This document shows, one piece after another, positions 34,333 to 42,428 of a stretch of DNA of 64,000 nt; positions within the stretch are counted from its first letter, which is position 1, and every line of letters begins with the position of its first letter. Both the position numbers and the translations under genes were made by a program. The notes beneath the pieces were generated by a model, which was given only the letters and a program-made list of their open reading frames with translations, searched no databases and was not told the origin of the DNA. The stretch covers positions 1 through 64,000 of the forward strand of contig JAWWOH010000111.1 in the NCBI GenBank assembly GCA_033851845.1, read 5' to 3'. The DNA comes from RYN-124 sp033851845 (GTDB taxonomy: Bacteria > Actinomycetota > Actinomycetes > Mycobacteriales > SCTD01).

Positions 34333-34845
34333 TTGACGGTGGGGGTGATCGGCGTCGAGCTGCGTGCAAGCGAAACCGCGTCCAGGCGCGCGGGCTTCGA
34401 GCAGTTGTACGCCGAGCAGTATCCGCGGCTGGCGGGCTACTGCTACGGCATCGTCGGTGACAGCGCGGCTGCTGCTGACATCGCGCAGGAGACCTTCACG
34501 CGCCTGTTCGCGCGGCTGACGGCCGTCCGCGAGCCCAAGGCCTGGGTGTACCTCGTCGCGACAAGGCTGTGCCATGACCGCTGGCGCGGTCAGGAGCGTG
34601 ACCGGCTGCTGGACGGGCGCATCCAAGAGTCGTCACGCCACTCCGCGCCGGCGCATGACCCGTGGGTGCGCGATCTCGTTGACCGGCTCCCGGAACGGCT
34701 GCGTGTCGTCGTCCTCCTCCACTACTACGCCGACCTGCCTGTTGCTGATGTCGCCCACGTGTTGCACCGGCCGGTCGGCACCGTCAAGCGGCGCTTGTCC
34801 GAAGCTCGAGCCATGCTCGCCACCTCTGTCGGGAGCGACCAGTGA
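34333..34845 (+). CDS. ECF-type RNA polymerase sigma factor
   Basis: 170 residues. Sigma region 2: FEQLYAEQYPRLAGYCYGIVGDSAAAADIAQETFTRLFARL, AWVYLVATRLCHDRWR; sigma region 4: LVDRLPERLRVVVLLHYYADLPVADVAHVLHRPVGTVKRRLSEARAML. It begins at TTG 34333 (GTG 34339 possible), after a purine-rich GAGGGAGAGTGAAG. ATGA overlap with the next gene, its likely partner. Confidence 0.85.
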   Translation: MTVGVIGVELRASETASRRAGFEQLYAEQYPRLAGYCYGIVGDSAAAADIAQETFTRLFARLTAVREPKAWVYLVATRLCHDRWRGQERDRLLDGRIQESSRHSAPAHDPWVRDLVDRLPERLRVVVLLHYYADLPVADVAHVLHRPVGTVKRRLSEARAMLATSVGSDQ

Positions 34846-35732
34846 CTGACCAGATTCCTGCCCCACCCGAGCCGCCCCGGCTGCCGCCGCCACCCGGCGC
34901 GTTTGAGCGCGCCTGGGCCGCTGGCACCTTGGCTCGTCGGCGGCGGATTGCCGTGACCGGCGGCGTCGCCGCAGCCGTTCTCGGAATTTCCACGTTCGCC
35001 TACACGAGCGGCTTCACCTCGGCGTCCGAAACGCTCCAGCCAGCTCGCGACAACCTGCAGCGCTCACCCTTGCCGAACCCGTTCCCTTCTGCCCTCCCAC
35101 GCGTCTCGCCTTCGCCGGCACCGGGGCTGCCCGGCCACATCGGTCCGAAGCTGCCGGGGTCGCTACCGGTGTTCCCGCGCACGGCAGCGCCCTCACCGGG
35201 AGCCACGTCGGGCACGCAGGGTTCGGGCTCACAGGGACATGGAACTTCTCGCCCGCCAAGCCGGCCGATGACGCGGAATCAATCGTCGGGCCCGTATGCC
35301 GACTCCCAGGGCGCCGGCGGTGGTGCGTACTCGGTTTGCAACGCGACCGCCATCAGGAACGGCGAGCCGTGGTGTGGAGGTGTGCGCGAGGCTGACGGAC
35401 CACATGGTGACCTCACGCTCGGCATGGACCAGTGCCGCAACGAGACCGGCAGTCAGGACTCGCTGAACTTCGCCACCAGCCAGGAGGTCGACATCGAGAT
35501 CCTGACCACGTCCGGCAAGCGAATTTGGCGCTGGTCAGATGGCGTCAGGTTCACGAAGCAGCCGCACTCGCTGGCTGTGCAACCGGGCGGCTGTTACACC
35601 TGGACCACGACGTGGACGCCACGACTGCCGTCGGGTGACCCGTTGCCGCACGGGGACTACACGATTCGCACCCACGTCACAGCAACCGACGCGGCGGCGA
35701 GTGAGCCGTACACGGGCAGATTCAGCTACTAG
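34842..35732 (+). CDS. Single-pass membrane protein with BsuPI-like domain, sigma-factor partner
   Basis: 296 residues: Pro-rich cytoplasmic N-terminus (IPAPPEPPRLPPPPGAF), a short basic stretch (LARRRRIAV), one TM helix (about 38-60), a Pro/Ser linker, then a C-terminal beta domain (EVDIEILTTSGKRIWRWSDGVRF, GGCYTWTTTWTPRLPSG, GDYTIRTHV) that follows the BsuPI proteinase-inhibitor fold pattern. Position suggests a membrane-bound anti-sigma factor, but the N-terminus has no zinc anti-sigma motif. Confidence 0.7.
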   Translation: MTDQIPAPPEPPRLPPPPGAFERAWAAGTLARRRRIAVTGGVAAAVLGISTFAYTSGFTSASETLQPARDNLQRSPLPNPFPSALPRVSPSPAPGLPGHIGPKLPGSLPVFPRTAAPSPGATSGTQGSGSQGHGTSRPPSRPMTRNQSSGPYADSQGAGGGAYSVCNATAIRNGEPWCGGVREADGPHGDLTLGMDQCRNETGSQDSLNFATSQEVDIEILTTSGKRIWRWSDGVRFTKQPHSLAVQPGGCYTWTTTWTPRLPSGDPLPHGDYTIRTHVTATDAAASEPYTGRFSY

Positions 35733-35833
35733 CGCCGGGGGGCGCGGGCTATTCGCGAGGAGACGGCGACCACGTACCCTCGTGCCTGCAAATCCGCTTT
35801 TCCACTGGCGTGGACCCGCCATAGCTTTGCGGC

Positions 35834-36223
35834 ATGACGCCTCGACCGCTCATGACTCTGTGCGCGGTGACCCTCGACTGCGCTGACGCCCTGGCGCTAG
35901 CAGCCTTCTACGAACAGGCGACGGGACTGGACCGCGCTGCATTTTCCAGCGAGACGTTCGCGGGTCTGCGCGGGCTGGATGGCTTCTTCCTGGGCTTCCA
36001 GCCCGTGGCGAACTACCAACCCCCGAAGTGGCCCGGACAAGAGCAGCCGCAGCAATTTCACCTCGACTTTGAAGTCGATGACCTCGACGCCGCCGAGAGC
36101 GAATTGCTTCGTCTCGGAGCAGGCAAACCAGAGGATCAGCCGAACAGCGAGCGGTGGAGGGTGCTGACAGACCCTGCTGGTCATCCGTTCTGCCTCACAA
36201 CGAGCAAAACCATGAGGGATTGA
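35834..36223 (+). CDS. VOC (glyoxalase/dioxygenase fold) protein
   Basis: 129 residues. LMTLCAVTLDCADALALAAFYEQATGL start, then FHLDFEVDDLDAAESELLRLGAG and WRVLTDPAGHPFCL are the two-module VOC fold. The metal site and substrate cannot be assigned. TAGCTT ends 6 bases before ATG 35834, so leaderless. Related proteins are usually annotated as glyoxalase-like. Confidence 0.82.
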   Translation: MTPRPLMTLCAVTLDCADALALAAFYEQATGLDRAAFSSETFAGLRGLDGFFLGFQPVANYQPPKWPGQEQPQQFHLDFEVDDLDAAESELLRLGAGKPEDQPNSERWRVLTDPAGHPFCLTTSKTMRD

Positions 36224-36280
36224 AACGAGGCGGAGATCGCCGGCCCGCGGCTCCGCCAATCGCCGCGCTGGGAACGGCAC

Positions 36281-36424
36281 CTACTTGCGGTTCCGCTGCC
36301 GACTACGCAGCCACAGCCCGAGCGCTGAAACGGGGACGATGATCAGCAATGACCAGAGTGGCAGCTGGTCACCACCGCCTCCCGCGACCGCAGCAAGCAC
36401 CATGTGCTGTGTGCTTCCCACCAT
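36281..36424 (-). CDS. Small single-TM protein (cassette)
   Basis: 47 residues: a short Gly-rich start (VLAAVAGGGGDQLP), a TM helix (LWSLLIIVPVSALGLWL) and a basic tail (RSRQRNRK). ATG 36424 follows AGAAGGG directly. The stop TAG is part of a tag. Longer upstream starts on this strand run through unrelated low-complexity sequence. Function unknown. Confidence 0.55.
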   Translation of the reverse strand: MVGSTQHMVLAAVAGGGGDQLPLWSLLIIVPVSALGLWLRSRQRNRK

Positions 36425-36468
36425 CCCTTCTGCACATGCGCGGCGCTGGCCGCACTGTGGAACGGCGC

Positions 36469-36867
36469 TTACCCCTCGTAGGTTGTGAAGAGTTCCCGCA
36501 CGCCGGGTGGCGGTGCCAGGCCGTCGAACAACGGGGGCGAGTCGTAATCGCCGTCGTCCTCGCGCCCATTCGCGCTTCCGCCTACCACCCACCCGCGCAC
36601 GGAGCCTGTCGAGACCATGAACAGGTTGTTGTAGTCGTGCAGGTGCACGCCATGGTGTTGCGCATGCCAGTCCGCTACCTCTGCGGAGTCGGCCTCACAG
36701 AGCGTGATGCCGTCCAACCAGGATGGAAGACATGCCGCGTAGGCAGGCTTGAACAACACCTCGACTCGCCGCGCGTACTCGGGGGTGGGGTTGCTCCGGA
36801 GCAGCAGTCCGCCGTGGCCAACACGCCATCCCCAGACCTCGAAGCGCCGCGAACTCTCATAGAGCAT
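36469..36867 (-). CDS. Hypothetical protein (cassette)
   Basis: 132 residues with no recognised family: FEVWGWRVGHGGLLLRSNPTPEYARRVEVLFK, SWLDGITLCEADSAEVADWHAQHHGVHLH, and a C-terminal acidic stretch. The compact alpha/beta look and the frequent Trp/Gly suggest a real folded protein. TAGCCT lies 6 bases before ATG 36867 (leaderless). Stop TAA is inside a tag. Confidence 0.65.
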   Translation of the reverse strand: MLYESSRRFEVWGWRVGHGGLLLRSNPTPEYARRVEVLFKPAYAACLPSWLDGITLCEADSAEVADWHAQHHGVHLHDYNNLFMVSTGSVRGWVVGGSANGREDDGDYDSPPLFDGLAPPPGVRELFTTYEG

Positions 36868-36945
36868 GACCGGAGGCTACGGGCGGTGACCGTCGAGAAC
36901 GGCACATAGCCGCAGCGAGCTCAGGCCGTACCTCCGTAGCGAGCG

Positions 36946-37578
36946 ATGCGGCCGAACGTCGATGATGTGCGCGTGCGAGTGCCGACCGTGGCCACTGGAC
37001 TCGCGGCAGTGCTGACTCTTGCCGGGTGTACGCATAACAAGCCGGCGACGGCAGGCGTCGCCCAGCCAACAGCGACAGTTCCCGCGTCGGCCGTCGCTCC
37101 ATGCCCAGGCCCGCAGATCACTGCCCGCTCGAGTGAGAGTGAAGGGCTCATGGCCGGACGCTCAATCCTGCGCATCTCACTCACCAACACAGGCTCGGGT
37201 CCATGCAGACTGGACGAAGCTCCGGTCGTCGTTCCCCTAGGTGCGAACGGCAGCGTCCTTCCGCACACATTCGACTCGGAGTTGGACGGCGACTTCGGTG
37301 AGCCGGTAGGAGCCACGCTGGCTCCGGCCGCCTCTGACGCGGCCTACATCCCCATCACAATCACAGGTCGGGAAGCCGACCTGAATCCATGCACCGGGCA
37401 GGTCGTACGCATATTCGGTTGGCGCGTCAGTTTCTCGTCTTGGTCGCACTCCATCGATGTCCGCGCTGTGGGCGAGATCGGCTCCTGTCGGGGCCGCTAT
37501 CGAAGTGGTGGCGTAACGGCAAGTAGCCCGGTCCGCGGTCGGCTGACAGACCCCGCACTCCCGCCGTCGACTCCCTAG
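36946..37578 (+). CDS. DUF4232-like lipoprotein
   Basis: 210 residues. Lipoprotein signal TVATGLAAVLTLAGC (Cys about 28), then a DUF4232-like beta domain: CPGPQITARSSESEG..., RISLTNTGSGPCRLDEAPVVVPL, AAYIPITITGREADLNPC, with conserved Cys pairs. It probably sits on the outer face of the membrane. It is in opposite orientation to the surrounding minus-strand cassette genes. Confidence 0.72.
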   Translation: MRPNVDDVRVRVPTVATGLAAVLTLAGCTHNKPATAGVAQPTATVPASAVAPCPGPQITARSSESEGLMAGRSILRISLTNTGSGPCRLDEAPVVVPLGANGSVLPHTFDSELDGDFGEPVGATLAPAASDAAYIPITITGREADLNPCTGQVVRIFGWRVSFSSWSHSIDVRAVGEIGSCRGRYRSGGVTASSPVRGRLTDPALPPSTP

Positions 37579-37615
37579 CCATTCTTCGGCTCAGGCCGGC
37601 TCTGAGCTAGCGGAC

Positions 37616-37948
37616 TTACCTGTCCTCCGCCAGGACGTTGGCAACGTTGACGAAGTACAGGCGTTCCTCGTCTTCTTCATCAAGTCGGAAGCGGAACCAG
37701 CGTTCGTCTGTGAGCAACCGCTCGGCATCGGCCGCAGGTACCTCGACGTGTTCCGCTTCTCCGTTCCACACGCCACGCCAGAACCGGACGCACCCTTCGC
37801 GCCCTAGCGCGGTCAGTGCCTCGCGGACCTCCTGCGCGGGTTCGGATGAGCCGCAGCCCCGGATTGTCTGGACCGCCTCGGGCACCGGTATCCAGTCCTC
37901 CAGGCCCATCTCAAGCAGAGCCGTCCGCACCGCGTCGGTGTCACTCAC
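37616..37948 (-). CDS. Hypothetical protein (cassette)
   Basis: 110 residues, acidic: LLEMGLEDWIPVPEAVQTIR, EVREALTALGREGCVRFWRGVWNGEAEHVEVPAADAERLLTDERWFRF and a C-terminal LYFVNVANVLAED. May be a winged-helix-like fold, but no family is assigned. TACCCT ends 6 bases before GTG 37948, and the -10 lies in the right half of a tag palindrome. Confidence 0.68.
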   Translation of the reverse strand: MSDTDAVRTALLEMGLEDWIPVPEAVQTIRGCGSSEPAQEVREALTALGREGCVRFWRGVWNGEAEHVEVPAADAERLLTDERWFRFRLDEEDEERLYFVNVANVLAEDR

Positions 37949-37991
37949 GAACGGAGGGTAAGGCCGGGGGGTGGCCGGTCGGGAGCGGCAC

Positions 37992-38231
37992 TTACTCGTG
38001 GCGGATTGCCTTCCCTTTTCCGAAGGTCAGCAGGCGGTATGGCAGCCGGTAGTAGCCGCGTTCGACTCCCGCCTTGCTGGTGACGAACGAAAGCGTGCCG
38101 AAGAACAGTGCCAGCGGGATTCCGACGGCTGCGGGTCCGACGTGGCCTCGTGCAAAGCCGACCAGCGCACAGGCGACTCCGGCTACGGCCATCAGGAGGT
38201 AGAGGATCGACAGCCGGCCAACCCGCCTCAT
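37992..38231 (-). CDS. Small two- or three-TM membrane protein (cassette)
   Basis: 79 residues: hydrophobic segments LYLLMAVAGVACALVGFA and AVGIPLALFFGTLSFV, then a basic tail RLPYRLLTFGKGKAI. TAGCCT lies 8 bases before ATG 38231. Its stop TAA opens a tag. Unknown function. Confidence 0.65.
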   Translation of the reverse strand: MRRVGRLSILYLLMAVAGVACALVGFARGHVGPAAVGIPLALFFGTLSFVTSKAGVERGYYRLPYRLLTFGKGKAIRHE

Positions 38232-38272
38232 AAGGCAGAAGGCTAAGGCCGGCGAGCGCTCGGGAGCGGCAC

Positions 38273-38536
38273 TTACCCGTGCTTCCGTTGCTCCCAGTCG
38301 CGCCGGTAGTCGTCGAAGGACGCGGGCGCAGCCGTCCCAGGGTTGTCGTCGTTGCCGAACTCGAACTCACACACGGGGCAGACCTCGTAGGACGGCTTAC
38401 CAAGCACGTCCTCGTATGGAGGTGCCGCGCCCTCCGGCAGCGACCCGGTGTAGTCCGCGTACGGCGGGACCGACAGGGACGCCTCGCCGCAGACGGGGCA
38501 TAGAAGGCGCTCGTCCGTTGGCGGCAGGGCTTCCAC
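38273..38536 (-). CDS. CPCC-like zinc-binding small protein (cassette)
   Basis: 87 residues with two CPVC knuckles: LLCPVCGEASL and YEVCPVCEFEFGNDDNPG. The second, with 'CEFEFGNDD', is typical of the cysteine-rich CPCC family. GTG 38536 has TACCCT 6 bases upstream (leaderless). Stop TAA is in a tag. Confidence 0.75.
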   Translation of the reverse strand: MEALPPTDERLLCPVCGEASLSVPPYADYTGSLPEGAAPPYEDVLGKPSYEVCPVCEFEFGNDDNPGTAAPASFDDYRRDWEQRKHG

Positions 38537-38574
38537 ACGCGAAGGGTAGGCCGCTGCCTGTCCGGGAGCGGCAC

Positions 38575-38835
38575 CTACTCGTCGACCAGGCCCAGCGCCT
38601 CTCTCCGGTACGCCTCGTCCGGTGTAATCGCGCCAGTGCCCTTGTGAACCAACTTCGGCCAGTTCCCAGCCAGCGCCGTACCGGGCTCGCCCGTCTCTAC
38701 GTGAGCACGGTTGTTGTAGAACACCCGCCACCACTCGCCTACGTCCTCGATCAGGGTGATGACCGGCTCATACAGATGCGCGACCCGTGGGCGGAGGTCC
38801 GCCAGCACAAGTTCGCCTGCCTCGTCGCCGGTCAC
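38575..38835 (-). CDS. Hypothetical protein (cassette)
   Basis: 86 residues: GELVLADLRPRVAHLYEPVITLIEDVGEWW, RVFYNNRAHVETGEPGTALAGNWP and TPDEAYRREALGLVDE. No known family. The TACCCT -10 box ends 6 bases before GTG 38835. The stop TAG is in a tag. Small soluble protein. Confidence 0.65.
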   Translation of the reverse strand: MTGDEAGELVLADLRPRVAHLYEPVITLIEDVGEWWRVFYNNRAHVETGEPGTALAGNWPKLVHKGTGAITPDEAYRREALGLVDE

Positions 38836-38861
38836 GGGCAGAGGGTAAAGCCGGATAGCCG

Positions 38862-39353
38862 TCAGGTCTCGATGGCGCGGATGGCCGCAGCGACCTCCGA
38901 ACAAGTCTCCCCGAGGTCCCTTCCGTCGGCGACGGCGCGGATCGTCATCACGGCCGCACGCGTTGCGTACGGCAAGACTGGAACCGACCCCCAGCCGTAC
39001 GTGTCGTCCAGGATGCTCGGCCGGAGTCCCGTTCGGAGCGCAGCTCCCGTCTGCAGCGCGTACACCAGGCGCTCGACCTCGTTCGGCCGATTCCGGAAGA
39101 CGACTTCTGGCAGATATCGCTCCCGCCAGTCGGCGGTCACCACCGGCTGCTCCCAGCTGACCTGACCCACATCGAGGGCAGCCACCACGAGCTCGAGCAT
39201 GGCGACGTCAGGCATATAGACCCGTCGCACATGGCACTGACGCACGTCGTCCTCGATCTGACCGAGCGATCGTCCGGCCGACAGGCCGGTGAGCACCGCT
39301 GATTGCGCCTGCAAGCGGAGTTGTTTCGCGTCCACGGCTCGATGCTCTCGCAT
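38862..39353 (-). CDS. Hypothetical protein (cassette region)
   Basis: 163 residues from ATG 39353: EDDVRQCHVRRVYMPDVAMLELVVAALDVGQVSW, ADWRERYLPEVVFRNRPNEVERLVYALQTGAAL and a helical C-terminus (EVAAAIRAIET). No family recognised. Its stop does not match the tag, but the right-half CCGGCTTTACCC follows before the next gene. Confidence 0.62.
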   Translation of the reverse strand: MREHRAVDAKQLRLQAQSAVLTGLSAGRSLGQIEDDVRQCHVRRVYMPDVAMLELVVAALDVGQVSWEQPVVTADWRERYLPEVVFRNRPNEVERLVYALQTGAALRTGLRPSILDDTYGWGSVPVLPYATRAAVMTIRAVADGRDLGETCSEVAAAIRAIET

Positions 39354-39376
39354 CCGACGCTCGCGGTTATCCGGCC

Positions 39377-39856
39377 TTATCCGCCTGCCGACTCCGCCTT
39401 CACCATCAGCTCGTCGAGAAGGATCACGAGGGCCTCGCGGTTCTTCGCCGCTTTCATCCAGGCGGGCAACTTCTCGATCATCGACATGCTGTCGATGCGG
39501 TCGCCGCCGGGGCACGCAGGTGTCGATCCGCGCTCCCGCTGCGTCGCCACAACAAACTCGCGCAACCGCGCACAGTGGCGAGCGTTGTATGCCCACAGAC
39601 TGTGGCCGCGGAATGGGACCGAGAGCCACAGGTCGTAGCCAAACCAGGGGTCTACTGCTCGGCGCTCGTATTCGCGGCGCGCTGGCACGTCTCTTTGCTG
39701 AGTGCCGCATGCCAGACAGGACAGTCCTTTGACGGCCTGCTCGTTCAGCAGAATCGTCGCTCGCTTGCGGCAACGAGGGCAGTGGACAAGAACCTCCGGT
39801 TGGAGCCACATCCAGAGGTATGAGCCACCGTCGCGGAACCGGGTAGGCGTGGACAC
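39377..39856 (-). CDS. Zinc-ribbon hypothetical protein (cassette region)
   Basis: 159 residues. A CXXC pair (HCPRCRKRATILLN) and CLACGTQQ form a zinc ribbon near residues 26-52. Then PWFGYDLWLSVPFRGHSLWAYNARHC with Trp-rich core and a helical tail (IEKLPAWMKAAKNREALVIL). Similar proteins occur as orphan accessory genes. Start GTG 39856; ATG at WLQPEV is possible. Confidence 0.68.
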   Translation of the reverse strand: MSTPTRFRDGGSYLWMWLQPEVLVHCPRCRKRATILLNEQAVKGLSCLACGTQQRDVPARREYERRAVDPWFGYDLWLSVPFRGHSLWAYNARHCARLREFVVATQRERGSTPACPGGDRIDSMSMIEKLPAWMKAAKNREALVILLDELMVKAESAGG

Positions 39857-39939
39857 TCACTCATCATGGCGGCGCTGGTTCAGCGGCACCAGTGGGTAAG
39901 CGCCGTTTGCCGAGGCACAGCGGGACTTACCCTCGGCCG

Positions 39940-40197
39940 GTGGCACAGGTCTACTTCCGCCGCGGCCCTGACCGACGTAGTTGGCTCGGTCGAAGGATCG
40001 CGCGGTACGAGGTGTGGCAACAGGACCAGCCTCCTATCGAGATGACGCTTGCGGGGCTGGACCGGCGACTCGACGCGCGGCGATTTCCCGCAGACTTCTG
40101 GGCAGCCGTCCATGCCGCCGACGAGGCGCACGGCGAGGGCGACCGCTCCTGGCTTGACCGCACGGAAAGCCGCGTCTCACAGCCACCGGGGGCATGA
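39940..40197 (+). CDS. Hypothetical protein (cassette)
   Basis: 85 residues, from GTG 39940: AQVYFRRGPDRRSWLGRRIARYEVWQQDQPP, MTLAGLDRRLDARRFPADFWAAVHAADEAH. No family. TACCCT ends 6 bases before the GTG (leaderless). The upstream junction has a perfect 7-bp inverted repeat, GGGTAAG/CTTACCC, over the tag. Confidence 0.68.
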   Translation: MAQVYFRRGPDRRSWLGRRIARYEVWQQDQPPIEMTLAGLDRRLDARRFPADFWAAVHAADEAHGEGDRSWLDRTESRVSQPPGA

Positions 40198-40218
40198 CGG
40201 CCAACGGCTATGTGCCGT

Positions 40219-40491
40219 TTAGCGACTGCCGTGTCGCCTCCCTGGTTGCTTGCTCTGGCTGAGTTTCCGAGTCGATTTAGGGTGAGCCGCTCGACGGGCA
40301 GCGCGAGCCTCCTTGTGAGCAGCCTGCTCCGCGAGCAACTCGGCTTCGCGCCTTCGCCGCCGACCTCGCGTGAGTACTCGGGCCACCCAAGCCACGAGGT
40401 CGTAGAGCATGGCGGGAAGCAGTCCGTACCCGTTGGCGTCGAAGGGCCGCTTCCCCGTGGCTAGTTCGCGGTAGCTCGGTCGACGCGGCAC
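40219..40491 (-). CDS. Hypothetical basic membrane-associated protein (cassette)
   Basis: 90 residues: RPSYRELATGKRPFDANGYGLLPAMLYDLVAWVARVL then a very basic tail (RGRRRRREAELLAEQAAHKEARAARRAAH). The hydrophobic stretch may bind the membrane and the tail nucleic acid. GTG 40491 chosen. Stop TAA overlaps a variant tag. Confidence 0.5.
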   Translation of the reverse strand: MPRRPSYRELATGKRPFDANGYGLLPAMLYDLVAWVARVLTRGRRRRREAELLAEQAAHKEARAARRAAHPKSTRKLSQSKQPGRRHGSR

Positions 40492-40550
40492 GACTCCATG
40501 CTTCCACTGAGGAGCGGCTAAGTGCCGCTTCCGAGCCTGGAAATCCAGCC

Positions 40551-40829
40551 TTACACGCGGTTGGTCGTCGCCATGCCGGTTGGCGGTGGGTACAGCACCT
40601 CCGGCATCGAGGCACCGTCGGCAGCCTCCACGACTAGCGCCTCCTGGCATGCATCGGCGGGCAGCCCAGCCGCGCGTAGCGCGGACAGCGTGACTTCTCC
40701 TGTCACTTGGGGCAGTGCGTCCAACACAGCGTCGGCGACGTTCGCAGCGGACCCGTCCTGTGGGCAGAGCGGCGAGGTCTCGACCGCGAAGTAGTGCCCA
40801 TCCATGCGCCGGACGTAGACGACCCGCAT
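40551..40829 (-). CDS. Hypothetical protein (cassette)
   Basis: 92 residues: MRVVYVRRMDGHYFAVET, CPQDGSAANVADAVLDALPQ, VTLSALRAAGLPADACQEALVVE. The TAGGCT -10 box ends 6 bases before ATG 40829, so leaderless. Divergent from 40902, with a tag between them. Unknown family. Confidence 0.65.
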   Translation of the reverse strand: MRVVYVRRMDGHYFAVETSPLCPQDGSAANVADAVLDALPQVTGEVTLSALRAAGLPADACQEALVVEAADGASMPEVLYPPPTGMATTNRV

Positions 40830-40901
40830 GGCAGGAGCCTACGGAGGACGGCGAGTGAGTGCCGTTCCCGGAAACGCGCACCGCCCATAGCCTGTCGCTG
40901 C

Positions 40902-41084
40902 ATGAGCGACTACAGCCCGTCGAGCGTTGACTTCGTGGCCGAGCGTTGCGAGACATGCGGCGAGGTGGCTCTGCGTAAGACGGCGCTCGGAGAACGGCCA
41001 ATCGTGGACGTGCGGTGGCGAGCAACCAAGAGCGCGACGTGCGACCACATGGTTCTGGACTACCTCCGCGTCAGCGGCGGGTAA
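40902..41084 (+). CDS. Small CxxC protein (cassette)
   Basis: 60 residues: FVAERCETCGEVALRKTALGERP then WRATKSATCDHMVLDYL, i.e. CxxC plus a CDH, possibly a zinc knuckle. TAGCCT ends 8 bases before ATG. The stop TAA is the start of a tag. Confidence 0.65.
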   Translation: MSDYSPSSVDFVAERCETCGEVALRKTALGERPIVDVRWRATKSATCDHMVLDYLRVSGG

Positions 41085-41225
41085 GTGCCGCTAGCCGCGC
41101 GAGAGTAGGTGGCAACGCCTGAGCGCGGCCCAGGGAGTACCCCGTGTTCGGGGCAAGCCCCGTGGTCGCGCCACGCACTTCAAAGTCGCTGCCAGATGCC
41201 GTCCGAGGCCATACCGTCTCTGCTC

Positions 41226-42428
41226 ATGTCGGCCGTCGCTCTCGATCCCGTCATCGAGGCATGGCTTGGCGGGCTGCGACTCGCCGACAAGACGATCAGC
41301 ACCTACCGGCAACACATCGGGGTTTTCCAGGAGTGGCTGAACTCCGTCGACATCCCGATCCACGAGGTCACCGAGGACGACCTCGCGCGGTACAGCGGGT
41401 GGCTCTACACCACCGGCGTCTCGGTAGCCACGATGACGTTGCGGTTCACCTCGGTGCGCGTCCTCTACGCGTGGCTCTACAAGACACGCCGGATCGACCG
41501 CGATCCGGCTGTCGACTTCTTTCCGCGCACGCGCCACAAGCACATCCGCAGGGACGTCCTCAGCTTGCGCGACCTGAGACGGCTTCTGTCGAAGGCAACC
41601 GACCCGACCTCACGGGCTGTGCTCCTGCTCATCATGGTCAACGCCCTAGGCCCCGACGAGATACTCACCATCAAGATCACCGACGTGACGACGACCGACG
41701 GGCTTCACACGCTACGGCTGCACGACGGACGACACGTTCCACTGCCGGACCTCGTGGCGGGCCCCGTGTTCGACGTGATCGGTGATCGGCAACGCGGGCA
41801 GCTGCTGCTCAACAAGTGGGGCAGTCCGATGACGGCTCCGAACATGCGTCTTCTACTCCGCAAGGCAGCGACAGAGGCCCGCCTCGGGGTGCCATTGAAC
41901 TTCAAACTGTTGATCGCCTCGGTGAGGGTGATCGCCATGACGGAACAGGTCTCGACCGTCAGCCTGATGCAAGCCTTCGGCTTCGGCACCTACCGAAACT
42001 TGGTGGACGTCGCCCGTCACCTGCCCGAGGCGCCGCAGCATCTTGCCTACAGGCTCGCGACCCTTCTCCGACCCGATGCGGACTCGACGGCAGCACTTCT
42101 CGACCAGGCAGACGCACTGGCCGCCCACCACGGACTGCCGCAATCCGCTCGCGTGATGGTGGCGGGGGCCGCCTTCGAAAGGCACCTCCGGCTACTCGCC
42201 ATTCGCGACAAGGCGCTCCCGCCAGACACGGAGCGCACGCAGATCGGCTCCCTCACCGGCATCCTCATCGGTGCAAAGGTCATCAAGAAGACCGACGAGA
42301 AGATCTGCGTGCACGTCGGGACGGTGCGGGACTGGGCCGCCCACGGGTGGTTCGAGAAGGTGACCGAGGACGTCGCCAACACTTTCATGGCCGACCTCCG
42401 ACGGCTCGTCGCGGCCTACCCGCTCTAA
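41226..42428 (+). CDS. Inactive tyrosine-recombinase-like protein with C-terminal HEPN-like domain
   Basis: 400 residues from ATG 41226, TACCGT -10 8 bases upstream. N-terminal SAM-like DNA-binding domain (DPVIEAWLGGLRLADKTISTYRQHIGVFQEWL), then a recombinase-like fold. Catalytic residues are gone: the box I Arg is Pro143 (NALGPDEIL), the HxxR helix reads FKLLIASVR (about 226-234), GH reads GF (252-253) and no catalytic Tyr lies in NLVDV. The C-terminal part (about 285-400) ends in TVRDWAAHGWF, an RX4H motif (R368, H373) as in HEPN ribonucleases and Abi C-terminal domains. It may be a toxin, or a DNA-tethered RNase. Confidence 0.72.
   Translation: MSAVALDPVIEAWLGGLRLADKTISTYRQHIGVFQEWLNSVDIPIHEVTEDDLARYSGWLYTTGVSVATMTLRFTSVRVLYAWLYKTRRIDRDPAVDFFPRTRHKHIRRDVLSLRDLRRLLSKATDPTSRAVLLLIMVNALGPDEILTIKITDVTTTDGLHTLRLHDGRHVPLPDLVAGPVFDVIGDRQRGQLLLNKWGSPMTAPNMRLLLRKAATEARLGVPLNFKLLIASVRVIAMTEQVSTVSLMQAFGFGTYRNLVDVARHLPEAPQHLAYRLATLLRPDADSTAALLDQADALAAHHGLPQSARVMVAGAAFERHLRLLAIRDKALPPDTERTQIGSLTGILIGAKVIKKTDEKICVHVGTVRDWAAHGWFEKVTEDVANTFMADLRRLVAAYPL

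Noticed and set aside
37981..38579. The tag as a -35 promoter element
   Set aside because: The distance from the tag to the -10 box varies from about 15 to 20 bases, and several tags sit at gene ends with no gene start behind them.
41109..42428. Second active integrase for the island
   Set aside because: The sequence lacks the catalytic Arg, His and Tyr residues; the active integrase is at 44764-45864.
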